A stretch of DNA of 64,000 nucleotides from Gemmatimonadota bacterium (lineage in GTDB: Bacteria; Gemmatimonadota; Gemmatimonadetes; Longimicrobiales; Gaopeijiaceae), in contig JADFSR010000019.1 of assembly GCA_022560615.1 (NCBI GenBank), positions 19,001 to 83,000 of the forward strand, read 5' to 3'. Position numbers and translations under genes: made by a program. Each line of letters opens with the position of its first letter. The stretch's first letter is position 1. The notes below the pieces were generated by a model. The model was not told the DNA's origin, did not search any database, and saw nothing but the letters and a program-made list of their open reading frames with translations. Below, piece by piece: positions 42,156-51,534 of the stretch.

Positions 42156-43304
42156 CTAGTGTAGTGTTGCAGAAGTCTCTAGCCCATAGTGTCCTAGGCG
42201 CGTATATTGGTGTCCATGGCTACAACGACCAAGAAGTTGCGACTGCGACGGGGTGATCGAGGGATTCTCGAGTCTTGGGTACGGTCTCGGACGCTTCCAC
42301 GGCGGCAGGTGGAGCGAGCGAAGATTGTCTTGGCCGCCTCCAGGGGAGAATCGAGTCGCGGCATTGCTGCCTCGGTGGGCATCGCCCGGGACACGGCGCG
42401 CCTCTGGATGCGGCGCTACGAAGCGGAAGGGCTCGATGGGATCGAGAGTGACCGGCCCCGGCCCGGCCGACCCCGGAGGTTCACGCGTACGCTCGAGGAG
42501 GAGATCGTACAGAAGACCACGAGCGAAGACCCTCCGCCCGAGGAGTCGACGCACTGGACCAGTAGGCTGATGGGCAAGGCCCTGAAGATCGACCATGTGA
42601 GCATCTGGAGGGTCTGGCGCAAGTACGGACTCAAGCCGCACCAGATCCGGCGCTTCAAGCTTTCCCGCGACCCCCGCCTGGTCGAGAAGCTCCACGACGT
42701 GGTGGGCGTCTATATGAACCCTCCTGACAACGCCGTGGTCTTCTCCTTCGACGAAAAGAGCCAGATCCAGGCTCTGGACCGCACGCAGCCCGGGCTCCCG
42801 CTGAAGAAGGGCCGAGCCGGCACCATGACGCATGACTACAAGCGGCACGGCACCACCACCCTGTTCGCGGCCTTGAACGTCGCCACAGGCCACGTCATCC
42901 ATGAATGCATGCCCCGGCACCGGCATCAGGAGTTCTTGAAGTTCATCAAGACCGTCGAACGCAGCGTCGATCCCGATCTCGAGATCCATGTCATCCTCGA
43001 CAACTACGCCACGCACAAACACGAAAAAGTCCGTAACTGGCTGACCAAAAACCCCCGGGTCCACTTTCACTTCATCCCCACCGGAGCCCCGTGGGCCAAC
43101 ATCGTGGAACGCCTCTTCGCTGAACTCGACGCTCGGCAGCTGAAGCGGCTGGCCGTCAACAGTGTCTCCGAACTCATCGACGTCATCACCGCCTATTTGG
43201 ACCATCGAAACGAGGATCCGACTCCCTTCATTTGGACGAAGTCAGCGAAGGAGATCCTCGAAAAGATCGACCGTGGGCTAAACACTTTGGCAACACTACA
43301 CTAG
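42156..43304 (+). mobile_element. IS630-family insertion sequence, apparently intact (1149 bp)
   Basis: The left end reads CTAGTGTAGTGTTGC and the right end, reversed, is identical, so the element has at least 15-bp terminal inverted repeats with CTAG on both sides, the typical IS630 target. One complete transposase gene fills it. It lies between the HIRAN-like gene and the cysteine desulfurase, ending 23 bp before the start codon of the latter. Confidence 0.92.
42216..43304 (+). CDS. IS630-family DDE transposase
   Basis: 362 residues. The N-terminal helix-turn-helix is SRGIAASVGIARDTARLWMR, followed by DGIESDRPRPGRPRRF and a second winged helix. The catalytic domain has Asp in VFSFDEKSQIQAL, Asp in VILDNYATHKH and Glu in WANIVERLFAEL, the DDE triad in correct order. 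No frameshift or internal stop is seen, so it is probably active. ATG 42216 is preferred over the TTG at 42207. The TAG stop lies inside the right-hand CTAG of the element. Confidence 0.95.
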   Translation: MATTTKKLRLRRGDRGILESWVRSRTLPRRQVERAKIVLAASRGESSRGIAASVGIARDTARLWMRRYEAEGLDGIESDRPRPGRPRRFTRTLEEEIVQKTTSEDPPPEESTHWTSRLMGKALKIDHVSIWRVWRKYGLKPHQIRRFKLSRDPRLVEKLHDVVGVYMNPPDNAVVFSFDEKSQIQALDRTQPGLPLKKGRAGTMTHDYKRHGTTTLFAALNVATGHVIHECMPRHRHQEFLKFIKTVERSVDPDLEIHVILDNYATHKHEKVRNWLTKNPRVHFHFIPTGAPWANIVERLFAELDARQLKRLAVNSVSELIDVITAYLDHRNEDPTPFIWTKSAKEILEKIDRGLNTLATLH

Positions 43305-43327
43305 ATCCTCCTCCGCAGCTGACACGG

Positions 43328-44488
43328 ATGCACCCCGTCTACCTCGACTACGCCGCGACGACGCCGATGCGCTCAGAGGTACGAGAGGCGATGGATCCTT
43401 ACCTCTCCGATACGTTCGGCAACCCCTCCAGCCTGCATCGATGGGGTCGGAAGGCCTCCGCGGCCCTGGAGGAAGCGCGAGCCGTCGCCGCAGAAGCCCT
43501 TGGCTCGCAACCGGGTGAGATCTTTTTCACACGGGGCGGCACCGAGTCCGACAACCTCGCGGTCCTCGGCCGCTGCCGGGCGATCTCCCTGGAGGGCGTC
43601 GTGCCCACGCTGGCGATCAGCGCCGTCGAACACCCCGCCGTGTACGACACCGCTCGCTGGGCAGAGTCGAGGGGGGAGCTCCGGCTGGTGATCCTCCCGG
43701 TCCACCCGGACGGAACCATTGATCTAGACCCCCTTCGCGTCGCGTTGAAGGACGGACCGACTGTGGTGTCCGTCATGTGGGTGAACAACGAGATCGGCTT
43801 GTTGCTCCCGATTCCGGAGATCGCCACGCTGGTAGAGGAGCTCGGGGGCACGCTACACACCGACGCGGTACAGGCGATCGGGAAGGTGCCGGTGTCGACG
43901 ACGTACCCCGGTATCCGCCTTCTCACCGCCACCGCACACAAGATCTATGGACCGAGGGGAACCGGGCTGCTCTACGTACGAGAGGGAACTGAGATCGCGC
44001 CTCTGCTCCATGGTGGCGGCCAGGAAGGGGCACTGCGTCCGGGGACCGAGGACGTAGCGGGCGCCATCGGGTTCGCGACTGCACTCCGCCTGGCCGTTGA
44101 AGAGCAGGCCGAGGAGGCGATGCGCCTCGGAGCACTGCGGGACGCGTTCGAGAGCCGCGTACTAGCTCAGATCGACGACGTGCGGATCAACGGGGGCGCA
44201 GCGCGGCGGAGCCCGAGCATCTCCAGCCTGGGGATCGACGGGGCTGACGGTGGCTTGTTGCTCAACGCGCTCGACCTCGAAGGCGTGGCCACCTCCGGCG
44301 GGTCGGCGTGTGCGAGCGGCAGTAGCGCAGCAAGCCACGTGATCAGCGCGCTATTCGGTCCAGACGATACGAAGGCGACAGTGCGATTCTCGATGGGTCG
44401 GAGTTCGAGCGAAGCAGACGTGTCGCGGGCGGTGGCAGTGCTCGCGGAAGTAGTCGGCCGGGTACGCGGGCTCGAAGAGGTGTCATGA
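43328..44488 (+). CDS. Cysteine desulfurase (NifS/IscS-like)
   Basis: PLP enzyme that takes sulfur from cysteine and gives it to acceptors. Seen: VYLDYAATTPMRSEV at the start, FTRGGTESDN, the PLP Lys in LTATAHKIYGPRGTGLLY, and the catalytic Cys in SGGSACASGSSAASHVI. 386 residues is typical. It overlaps mnmA by an ATGA, so the sulfur probably goes to tRNA 2-thiouridine formation. Its native upstream region has been displaced by the IS630-type element 23 bp before the ATG. Confidence 0.95.
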   Translation: MHPVYLDYAATTPMRSEVREAMDPYLSDTFGNPSSLHRWGRKASAALEEARAVAAEALGSQPGEIFFTRGGTESDNLAVLGRCRAISLEGVVPTLAISAVEHPAVYDTARWAESRGELRLVILPVHPDGTIDLDPLRVALKDGPTVVSVMWVNNEIGLLLPIPEIATLVEELGGTLHTDAVQAIGKVPVSTTYPGIRLLTATAHKIYGPRGTGLLYVREGTEIAPLLHGGGQEGALRPGTEDVAGAIGFATALRLAVEEQAEEAMRLGALRDAFESRVLAQIDDVRINGGAARRSPSISSLGIDGADGGLLLNALDLEGVATSGGSACASGSSAASHVISALFGPDDTKATVRFSMGRSSSEADVSRAVAVLAEVVGRVRGLEEVS

Positions 44489-45576
44489 GTCGCGTTCTGG
44501 TCGCGATGTCCGGTGGCGTCGATTCCTCCGTGGCCGCTGCACTCCTCGTGGACGCGGGGCACGAGGTCGTCGGCGTGACGATGAAGACGTTCTGCTACTC
44601 GGATGCACCCGCGCACTCCAAGACGTGTTGTGGGCTGGACGGGATCCTGGACGCGAAGCGCGTTGCGGACGCGCTCGGGATTCCCCACTACGTCTTCGAC
44701 GTGGAGGAGGACTTCACCCGCGACGTGATCGACGACTTCGTGTCTGAGTACGCCGAGGGCCGCACGCCGAACCCCTGCGTGAACTGCAACAGCAACACGA
44801 AGTTCAAGGGTCTCCTGGCCCGCGGGCAGGCGCTCGGTTGTGACCAGATCGCGTCGGGGCACTACGTGCGGATCGAACACGCGCCAGCGGGATCATCTCT
44901 GCTGCGAGGGCTCGATCCGGACAAGGACCAGTCCTACTTCCTTTGGGCGATGCCTCGGTCCTTGCTTCCCAAGTTGCTCTTTCCGGTTGGTGAGCTGACG
45001 AAGAGCGCCGTGCGAGCCCACGCACGTGAGCTCGCCCTCATCACGGCTGACAAGCCCGAGTCCCAGGAGATCTGCTTCGTGCCCAGCGGGAACTACCGAG
45101 ATCTGCTGGAAAAGCGTTTGAGCCCGTTGCATCCGGCGCTCCAGCCGGGTCCGATCGTGCGCCGGAGCGGAGAAGTCGTCGGCGAGCACAATGGATACGC
45201 GAGCTTCACTGTCGGACAGCGGAAGGGTCTCCACGGAGGGTTCCCAGAGCCGATGTTCGTTCTGCAGATCCGCGCAGACGAGCGAGAGGTCGTAGTCGGT
45301 ACTCGCGACGAACTGTTCGAGGACGTTGTCGACATCGGGGGGCTGAACTGGTTGGGGGAGCCCCCGACCGTCGGCGAACTGGTGAACGTCCAGCTTCGGT
45401 ACCGAGCTCCAGCCGTGGCGGCGATCGTCACCCGGATCGACGACTCCTTGACGCTCGAGTTGGCCGAAGGGCAGATCGCGGTGACGCCAGGGCAGTCAGC
45501 GGTGCTCTTCGATGATGACGAACGCGTATTGGGCGGCGGAAGGATCGCACGGGCATCGACGCAAGCGATGGTGTAG
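44485..45576 (+). CDS. mnmA: tRNA-specific 2-thiouridylase
   Basis: ATP-dependent thiolation of U34 in Lys, Glu and Gln tRNAs. Seen: PP-loop ATP site VAMSGGVDSSVAAALL, first catalytic Cys in RTPNPCVNCNSNTKF, second Cys in SQEICFVPSGNYRDLL, and YFLWAMPR. 363 residues is normal. The start overlaps the desulfurase stop (ATGA), which matches the need for a sulfur donor. The repeat R3 begins 9 bp after its stop. Confidence 0.96.
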   Translation: MSRVLVAMSGGVDSSVAAALLVDAGHEVVGVTMKTFCYSDAPAHSKTCCGLDGILDAKRVADALGIPHYVFDVEEDFTRDVIDDFVSEYAEGRTPNPCVNCNSNTKFKGLLARGQALGCDQIASGHYVRIEHAPAGSSLLRGLDPDKDQSYFLWAMPRSLLPKLLFPVGELTKSAVRAHARELALITADKPESQEICFVPSGNYRDLLEKRLSPLHPALQPGPIVRRSGEVVGEHNGYASFTVGQRKGLHGGFPEPMFVLQIRADEREVVVGTRDELFEDVVDIGGLNWLGEPPTVGELVNVQLRYRAPAVAAIVTRIDDSLTLELAEGQIAVTPGQSAVLFDDDERVLGGGRIARASTQAMV

Positions 45577-45585
45577 CCGGGAACG

Positions 45586-45945
45586 CTAGCAGCCCGTGGT
45601 AGAAGTACAGTGGGCCGCCACCCGCAAGCGGGTACCCGGGGGTCTCGCGAGTTCAAGAGTAGGAAGGACGACGAGTCGTAGCCGTAGCTACGGGGAGGAG
45701 GAGAGACGACCTATTGGGCCGCGACCCCCCTGCGCCCAACACCGAGTGTGCCAATACCTACCGGTTCGTGGGTTACGGTGGCACGGCCCCATCTCCGTCG
45801 TTGGCGCTCCTATCCGTAGCGACGGCTATGGCGTCGTCGCACCGCGACCCACGCTACGCGCGGGTGGCCCTCTGGGGCCGTGGCACCCGGGGACCCGTGC
45901 GTAGCACGGGTGGCGGCCCGCTGTACTTCTACCACGGGCTGCTAG
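45586..45945 (+). repeat. Structured intergenic repeat with a different terminal inverted repeat (R3)
   Basis: 360 bp between CTAG and CTAG. Ends: TAGCAGCCCGTGGTAGAAG in both orientations. The interior is clearly related to R1/R2/R5 (GGACGACGAGTCGTAGCC, GAGGAGAGACGA, GGCACGGCCCCATCTCCGTC, CCCGTGC-GTA-GCACGGG), but the hairpin after GTAGCC is reduced to CCGTAGCTACGG. It lies between the convergent mnmA and dnaJ genes, directly against the dnaJ stop. Confidence 0.88.
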
Positions 45946-45946
45946 G

Positions 45947-47077
45947 TCAGTGTCGCAGGCCGCTGGCCTCGGCAAACTCTTCCATCGCCCTTTGCTCATC
46001 ATCTGTCAGCTCGTCCGGGACCGAGACCTCGACTTCCACGAGCTGATCCCCCACCCGGTTGGCCTTCCTGATACCTTGTCCGCGGATGCGGAACTTCGTG
46101 CCGGACTGCGTCCCCTTCGGTATACGGAGCACGACCTTCCTCCCGCTCGCGGTCCGAACCTTGATCTTCGACCCCAGGGTGGCTTGAACGATGTTGATGG
46201 GGATCGTCACGTGGATGTCGAGTCCCTCCCGCGTGAAGAAGCGATCCGGCTGCACCTTGAAGGTGATGATCAAGTCTCCCGCCTTGCCGCCCGACTTCCC
46301 GCGCTCCCCCTGCCCCGACAGCCGGACCTTCGCCCCAGTGTCGACGCCAACCGGCACGTTGATCTGCAGCTTCCGCTGCTGACGGACGGTTCCACGTCCA
46401 TCACACGAGGAGCAGGGAGTCTCAGGGATCATGCCACGCCCGAAGCACGCCGGGCACGGACGCTTGACCGCGAATCCCCCGTGACCGAAGGAGATGTCAC
46501 CGGTGCCCTTGCATTCCTTGCAAGTATGGGGGTCGGTGCCAGGCTTGGCGCCCACGCCGCTGCACGTCGCACAGTCCTCGGTGATCGAGACCTCGATCGA
46601 AACCTTGCCACCCCGCACCGCCATGAGGAATGGGATCTCCACGACGTACTCGACGTTGTCCCCCTTCTCACGTCCGCCTTTCTTCACGCCGGAAGGCTCC
46701 CTCTTGCCGATGTTGTCGAAGAGGGTGCTGAACAGATCCGAGATGTTGCCGAAGCCGCCCTGAAGGTCCTCGAACGAGAACCCCGTGTCAGTCTGCGTCC
46801 CAGGACCGGAGCCACGCCCCGCCGGGTCGCGGCCGCGACCCAAACCGAACGCGCCAAGACGACGCATCTGATCGTACTGCTTCCGCTTGGCGGGATCGCT
46901 CAGGACCGAATACGCCTCGCCGACCTCCTTGAAACGATCGGAGGCCTTGCGATCGCCACCGTTGGCGTCCGGATGGAACTGCTTGGCGAGCCTGCGATAT
47001 GCTTTCTTTAGCTCGCCTGGCGTCGCCTTCTCACCGACTCCGAGGACCTGGTAGTAGTCCTTCTTCGCAGCGGCCAT
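45947..47077 (-). CDS. dnaJ: Chaperone DnaJ
   Basis: Hsp40 cochaperone of DnaK. The J domain has YRRLAKQFHPDANGGD (HPD), then a Gly/Phe-rich stretch, four CxxCxGxG zinc motifs (CATCSGVG, CKECKGTG, CPACFGRG, CSSCDGRG), and the C-terminal substrate-binding domain. 376 residues is typical. grpE lies 6 bp upstream on the same strand; dnaK is not in the window. Confidence 0.97.
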   Translation of the reverse strand: MAAAKKDYYQVLGVGEKATPGELKKAYRRLAKQFHPDANGGDRKASDRFKEVGEAYSVLSDPAKRKQYDQMRRLGAFGLGRGRDPAGRGSGPGTQTDTGFSFEDLQGGFGNISDLFSTLFDNIGKREPSGVKKGGREKGDNVEYVVEIPFLMAVRGGKVSIEVSITEDCATCSGVGAKPGTDPHTCKECKGTGDISFGHGGFAVKRPCPACFGRGMIPETPCSSCDGRGTVRQQRKLQINVPVGVDTGAKVRLSGQGERGKSGGKAGDLIITFKVQPDRFFTREGLDIHVTIPINIVQATLGSKIKVRTASGRKVVLRIPKGTQSGTKFRIRGQGIRKANRVGDQLVEVEVSVPDELTDDEQRAMEEFAEASGLRH

Positions 47078-47083
47078 TCGTGC

Positions 47084-47758
47084 CTAGCTGTGCTTGTGAA
47101 CGCTCACCCGGGCTGGCCGGACGAGAACGCCCTTGAGCGTATACCCCTTCTGAAACACCTGTGCGACGACATCATCCTCTTCTTCGTTCTCCGTGGGGAC
47201 ACGCATCATCGCCTCCATGCGTTCCGGGTCGAACGCGTCGCCGACAGGATCGATCATCTCCATGCCCGAATCCGCTATGACCCGCACGAATTTCCGTTCC
47301 ACAAGGTCGATGCCCTCCATGATCCCCTCGACCGTTGCATTGCTCAGGTCGAGGTCGGCGACCCGATGAAGGTCGTCCAAAACGTCCAGAAACTTCTCGA
47401 CCAGATCCGCCTGCGCCCGCGTCCACGATTCCAGCCGCTGCTGCTCGGTCCGGCGGCGGAAGTTATTGAACTCCGCCGCGAGCCGGAGGTGTCGGTCGTT
47501 CAGTTCATCGAATTCTGCCTGCAGCGCGAGCGCTTCGGCGTCACCGTCGTCCTCGGAATGCGCACCATCTTCCGCCCCCGCAACCGCCCCGTCCGGCGAC
47601 ACGTCGCCGTCCGCCGTGTCGTCCTCATCCGACTCGTCGAACCCCTCGAGCGGGTCGTGAAGATTGGAGTCGTCCGTTTGGCCGGCGTCATCATCATCGA
47701 TGATCTCGTCGCCCTCGGCGGGCTCGATGTCATCCGTGTTCGATACGGCATCCGTCAT
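47084..47758 (-). CDS. grpE: Nucleotide exchange factor GrpE with an acidic N-terminus
   Basis: Exchange factor for DnaK. After a disordered, Asp/Glu-rich N-terminal region of about 75 residues comes the coiled coil (LNDRHLRLAAEFNNFRRRTE), the helix bundle LVEKFLDVLDDLHRVADL and the C-terminal beta domain ending VVAQVFQKGYTLKGVLVRPA, the GrpE signature. ATG 47758 (MTDAVSN) is preferred to a start 12 codons upstream. It forms an operon with dnaJ. Confidence 0.94.
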   Translation of the reverse strand: MTDAVSNTDDIEPAEGDEIIDDDDAGQTDDSNLHDPLEGFDESDEDDTADGDVSPDGAVAGAEDGAHSEDDGDAEALALQAEFDELNDRHLRLAAEFNNFRRRTEQQRLESWTRAQADLVEKFLDVLDDLHRVADLDLSNATVEGIMEGIDLVERKFVRVIADSGMEMIDPVGDAFDPERMEAMMRVPTENEEEDDVVAQVFQKGYTLKGVLVRPARVSVHKHS

Positions 47759-47834
47759 GATTTCGTCTTGTTCGGGAACGGTCCAAGCGTACAAGATACC
47801 ATGCCTGCGGCTCGCCGTTCAGCTGTCTGCCCCG

Positions 47835-47941
47835 CAGCAGCCGGTGGTAGAAGTACAGCGGACCGCCACCCGCAAGCGGGTACCCGGGGGTCTCGCGAGT
47901 TCAATAGTAGGAAGGACGACGAGTTCCACCACGGGCTGCTA
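47835..47941 (+). repeat. Shortened copy of the structured repeat (R4)
   Basis: About 107 bp. The left end (AGCAGCCGGTGGTAGAAGTA) and right end (reversed TAGCAGCCCGTGGTGGAAC) match R3, and the first 80 bp follow R3 up to GGAAGGACGACGAG, after which the element jumps to its right end: an internal deletion of about 250 bp. The TAG at its right edge is the stop codon of cinA. Confidence 0.88.
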
Positions 47942-49219
47942 AGCTTGCAGGCTTCGGAGCAGAAGCGCGAAGGCCGCCTGAGCGGCCCGCTCTCGCACCG
48001 CGTGGCGATCCCCTACGAAGCGGGCGTGCTCACTGGTCGTGCTACCGGGACGCGAGACCGCGAGCCAAACAGTACCGACGGGCTTCTCATCGGTCCCGCC
48101 ACCTGGTCCCGCGATACCCGTTACGGCGACGCCAACGGCCGCGCCGAGCCGCCGCGCGACACCCCTCGCCATCTGAATCGCGACAGGCCCCGAGACGGCC
48201 CCGTGCGTCGACAGCAGCTCCTCCGGGACCTGGAGCAGGGCTTCCTTGACCGCGTCGTCGTATGCGACGACCCCACCGACGTAGACGTCGGACGCCCCGG
48301 GGAGGTCTGTAATCCGCTTGGCCATCAAGCCGGCCGTGCAACTCTCGGCGGTGGCCAAGCGCATGCTTCGACCCCTCAGCGCCTCCGAGACCGACTCTAC
48401 GATATCACCGCTCGTGGCGCGAAAACGCCACGGGTCCACGACCGGCTCCAGGCGAGCGAGCACATGATCCAACTGGGCTTGGGCAGCCTCGGCGGGTATC
48501 CCATGTGCCGTGAGCCGCAGATCGACCCCTCGCAAATCCGGCAAGTACGCGACCGACACGTCAGGGGCGAGCTCTGAGATGGCGGGAGCCCGGGCGAAGG
48601 CCCCCTCGATCAACTCAGCGAGGCGGGACTCGGGGACTCCGGTCGTATGGACCGTTCGGTGGGAGACCGGGAGCGCGCGGTCCCGAAACTCGACCTCGAG
48701 GAAATCGCTCAACTCCCCCCGGAAGATCGCGCGCAACTCCCGAGGCACGCCCGGGAGCAGCACGACCCAGGTCTCTGAAAACCGTATCGCGAGGCCCGGC
48801 GCGGTTCCCCGCGGGTTGTGTAGGACCCGCGCTCCCCTCGGTACTTCGGCCTGTGAGACGTTCGGGGCCGGTAGCTCCCCGTATCCACGAGCCTCGAACA
48901 GCTCGCGCAGACTCTGCAGTAAGACCTGGTCCACTTCAAGCGGTGCACCGATCAACTCCGCCACGGTCTGCCGCGTGATGTCATCCGAGGTCGGGCCCAG
49001 CCCCCCTGAGACAAGCACGAGGTCCGCGATGCCGGCGGCCTCCCGCACGGCATATCGGATCTCCTCGGCGACATCCGCGACCGTATACCTGCGGACGATC
49101 GTGATTCCACGGGACGCAAGAGCTCGACCCATCCACGCCGAGTTGGTGTCGACCGTTTCGCCGAAGAGCAGCTCGTTGCCGACCGAAACGACGCAGGCGT
49201 GGACGCCCGACGCGTTCAC
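47939..49219 (-). CDS. cinA: CinA family protein (nicotinamide-nucleotide amidase plus MoCF-like domain)
   Basis: The N-terminal molybdopterin-binding-like domain has VSVGNELLFGETVDTNSAWM and LVSGGLGPTSDDITRQT; the C-terminal amidase domain has RLATAESCTAGLMAKRI and VAVTGIAGPGGGTDEKPVG with the conserved Ser, Lys and Gly residues. It hydrolyses NMN in pyridine nucleotide recycling; in competent bacteria it is linked with DNA uptake. 426 residues, full length. Its TAG stop is supplied by the end of repeat R4. Confidence 0.95.
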   Translation of the reverse strand: MNASGVHACVVSVGNELLFGETVDTNSAWMGRALASRGITIVRRYTVADVAEEIRYAVREAAGIADLVLVSGGLGPTSDDITRQTVAELIGAPLEVDQVLLQSLRELFEARGYGELPAPNVSQAEVPRGARVLHNPRGTAPGLAIRFSETWVVLLPGVPRELRAIFRGELSDFLEVEFRDRALPVSHRTVHTTGVPESRLAELIEGAFARAPAISELAPDVSVAYLPDLRGVDLRLTAHGIPAEAAQAQLDHVLARLEPVVDPWRFRATSGDIVESVSEALRGRSMRLATAESCTAGLMAKRITDLPGASDVYVGGVVAYDDAVKEALLQVPEELLSTHGAVSGPVAIQMARGVARRLGAAVGVAVTGIAGPGGGTDEKPVGTVWLAVSRPGSTTSEHARFVGDRHAVRERAAQAAFALLLRSLQA

Positions 49220-49241
49220 GCGGACCGCCTCGGCTCCGGCC

Positions 49242-49889
49242 TTAGCTCCTGATTCCGACCAGAGACCGGTACGACCACAGGTAGTCCAGCATCGAATAGA
49301 TCGTCAGGATGAGAGCGAGCGCAAGCGTGACGCCGACCCACCCGGTGTGCAGCGTCTCCCAGTAGCCATACAGGCCCTCGTCGTCCCACACCCGAGACTC
49401 CGACAGCATGCGCAGCGGATACCAGAGCAGCAGGCCGCCGATGAACAATGCCTGCGACAGCGCCTTCTGTTTCCCCGACTTGCCGGCAGCGATCACCACA
49501 CCTCGCCCCACTGCGTAGCCACGGAAGATCGTGATGAAGATTTCCCGCCCAAAAATGACCACCAACACCCACACGGGCATTGGACCCCACCACGGGATCA
49601 GATCGCCGTCCGAGCCTCGGTGGGATATGACGAAGAACGCGGTGAACGTGACAAAGAGTAAAAGCTTGTCCGCTATGGGATCGAGCAGCTTGCCGGTGTC
49701 CGTGATCTGGTCGTATCGGCGCGCCAGGTACCCGTCCCAGATGTCGGAGAGACCCGCAACCACGAAGAGCACGAACGCGCCGAACCGAACCGTCATCGTC
49801 GGCGACAAGGCCATGAAGAAGACCACCGGACACACGGCGATTCTGGCCAATGTGATGACGTTGGGGAGCGTGAGGCGGTTCTCGGACAA
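49242..49889 (-). CDS. pgsA: CDP-diacylglycerol-glycerol-3-phosphate 3-phosphatidyltransferase
   Basis: Makes phosphatidylglycerol phosphate in the inner membrane. The CDP-alcohol phosphotransferase motif DG-AR-G-D-D is complete in SDIWDGYLARRY, TGKLLDPIADK. It starts with NRLTLPNVITLARI, the usual PgsA N-terminus, and has about five hydrophobic segments. I prefer TTG 49889, which has a GAGGCAGG site, because longer in-frame starts overlap mglA. The stop lies 22 bp before the cinA start. Confidence 0.92.
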   Translation of the reverse strand: MSENRLTLPNVITLARIAVCPVVFFMALSPTMTVRFGAFVLFVVAGLSDIWDGYLARRYDQITDTGKLLDPIADKLLLFVTFTAFFVISHRGSDGDLIPWWGPMPVWVLVVIFGREIFITIFRGYAVGRGVVIAAGKSGKQKALSQALFIGGLLLWYPLRMLSESRVWDDEGLYGYWETLHTGWVGVTLALALILTIYSMLDYLWSYRSLVGIRS

Positions 49890-49906
49890 GGGCCTGCCTC
49901 GCGTGG

Positions 49907-50485
49907 TCAGGCGAGCGCTTTGATGACCATCTTGCTCACGCACGACAGGGTCTCAAAGACCCCCTTCCCTTCGATCGCGACACCCTCGAAGTCCGGCACC
50001 CCCATTGGGTTGATCTGGGCCCGGAGCTCTTTGGGAGAGAGCACGTTCGGCATGTCTCGCTTGTTGTATTGGATCGCGAAGGGAATCGTCTTCAGGTCGT
50101 ATCCATAGGTCTCGAGGTTCTCGTACAGATTGTGCATGGACTCGATGTTCGCCTCGGCCCTCGTGGCCTGCGAATCGCCTACGAACACCAGCCCGTCGAC
50201 ACCCTTCAAGATCAGGCGACGGCTGGCGTTGTAGTAGACCTGCCCCGGAACGGTGTAGAGGTGGAAACGAGTCTTGAAGCCGCGCACCTCACCCAGGTCG
50301 ATGGGGAGGAAGTCGAAGAAGAGCGTGCGGTCGGTCTCCGTTGCGAGAGAGATCATCTTTCCCTTGGTATCGGGATTCACCCGGGAGTAGATGTACTCCA
50401 AGTTCGTCGTCTTGCCACCGAGACCGGTGCCGTAGTAGACGATCTTGCAGTTGATCTCGCGCGAGGCGTAGTTGATCATCGACAT
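49907..50485 (-). CDS. mglA: MglA-type small Ras-like GTPase
   Basis: A 192-residue polarity-switch GTPase. P-loop [16 protein letters not shown], the Walker-B-like segment [17 protein letters not shown] (TVPGQ instead of the usual DxxGQ, as in MglA), and [14 protein letters not shown] (NKRD base recognition) are all present. In myxobacteria and Bdellovibrio MglA directs motility or polarity and is regulated by MglB; no mglB lies next to it here. It is part of the recR-to-cinA series of minus-strand genes. Confidence 0.93.
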   Translation of the reverse strand: MSMINYASREINCKIVYYGTGLGGKTTNLEYIYSRVNPDTKGKMISLATETDRTLFFDFLPIDLGEVRGFKTRFHLYTVPGQVYYNASRRLILKGVDGLVFVGDSQATRAEANIESMHNLYENLETYGYDLKTIPFAIQYNKRDMPNVLSPKELRAQINPMGVPDFEGVAIEGKGVFETLSCVSKMVIKALA

Positions 50486-50598
50486 GGGTCGACGCTACCT
50501 CTCTCGCCGCACGGTCGTTGGCTCCGCCGGACCGATGATGGCCGGCTCGAAGGGCCCATAAACTCGATAGCCCCGCCCTGCGAGGCAAGATGAACGCT

Positions 50599-50913
50599 TC
50601 ACAAGCCTTCAGCCTCTGCCGGCAAGCCTACCTGCGCCACTTCTTCCTCCATCCGAGATGCGATCGATCGCGCCCGCTCACGCAACAACCTTCTGGGCTC
50701 CGATGCCACGAAGTCCCTTAGCATTCGAATAGTGTCGACCGAGGCGGGAGCCTTGTTGACGTGCCCGAGGGCAGCCAATCGCCGCAACGCGCGGGGGGAG
50801 AAGAGATCTCGCTGGTGGCGCGTGATCTGGTCGCGGATGATCAGCGCGGCGAGCGCCCCGGCGGCGGCAGCCACGAGCACCGTAATCCCCGCCGTCCGGA
50901 GTCGGTTGCTCAA
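50599..50913 (-). CDS. Small membrane-anchored hypothetical protein
   Basis: 104 residues with one N-terminal hydrophobic segment (TAGITVLVAAAAGALAALII) and a helical, charged cytoplasmic remainder. The pattern is similar to short YtxH-like proteins, but I cannot assign a family. Its start overlaps the recR stop by 4 bases, so it is co-translated with recR. Confidence 0.75.
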   Translation of the reverse strand: MSNRLRTAGITVLVAAAAGALAALIIRDQITRHQRDLFSPRALRRLAALGHVNKAPASVDTIRMLRDFVASEPRRLLRERARSIASRMEEEVAQVGLPAEAEGL

Positions 50914-51509
50914 ATCGACATCTCCCGCCGTCCGGCGAGCGCCTGGGCGATCGTCATGCCGTCTAAGTACTCCAGGTCGCTCCCAACAGGGATGCCACGC
51001 GCGAGCCTCGTCACGCGCGGTCCCATCGGGCGGATTTCCTGGTCCAGATACACCGCCGTTGCTTCTCCTTCCACCGAAGCGTTCGTAGCGATGATGATCT
51101 CCTGAATCTCTCCCTCAGATTGACGAATCCGCTCCAGCAAGGGAAGCAGATTCAACTCGTCGGGCCCCACGCCGTCCAGGGGAGAAAGGCGCCCACCGAG
51201 AACGTGGAAGAGCCCGCGATACTGCCCAGTGCGCTCGATCGCGCCCACCTCGTACGCCTCCTCCACGACACACAGTACGGTGCCATCCCTCCGAGGATTC
51301 GAACACACTTCGCAGAGCTCATGCTCGGAGAAGTTTCCGCACACGTCGCACCGGCGAACCCGGTCCGCGAGGTCAACCAAGGACCGAGCAAGCCGCCGCG
51401 TGTCCTCCTTCGAGCCCTTCATGAGATGATGAACCAGACGGAGCGCAGTCTTGGGCCCAATACCGGGAAGCCGCGCGAAGTCGCCGGTGAGCCGTTCGAT
51501 CACCGACAT
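50910..51509 (-). CDS. recR: Recombination mediator protein RecR
   Basis: Loads RecA on gapped DNA with RecF/RecO. Seen: LPGIGPKTALRLVHHL (helix-hairpin-helix), the zinc finger CDVCGNFSEHELCEVC, and the Toprim domain LCVVEEAYEVGAIERTGQYR with VLGGRLSPLDGVGPDEL. 199 residues is the usual length. It lies downstream of ybaB and dnaX, the classical dnaX-ybaB-recR cluster. Confidence 0.97.
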   Translation of the reverse strand: MSVIERLTGDFARLPGIGPKTALRLVHHLMKGSKEDTRRLARSLVDLADRVRRCDVCGNFSEHELCEVCSNPRRDGTVLCVVEEAYEVGAIERTGQYRGLFHVLGGRLSPLDGVGPDELNLLPLLERIRQSEGEIQEIIIATNASVEGEATAVYLDQEIRPMGPRVTRLARGIPVGSDLEYLDGMTIAQALAGRREMSI

Positions 51510-51534
51510 GGACGTGGCCCTCCGGTCTCGGTGG

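Noticed and set aside
47090..48577. Open frame of 495 codons on the plus strand across grpE and cinA
   Set aside because: It runs through two confidently identified minus-strand genes and the repeat R4, with no ribosome-binding site or recognisable domain.
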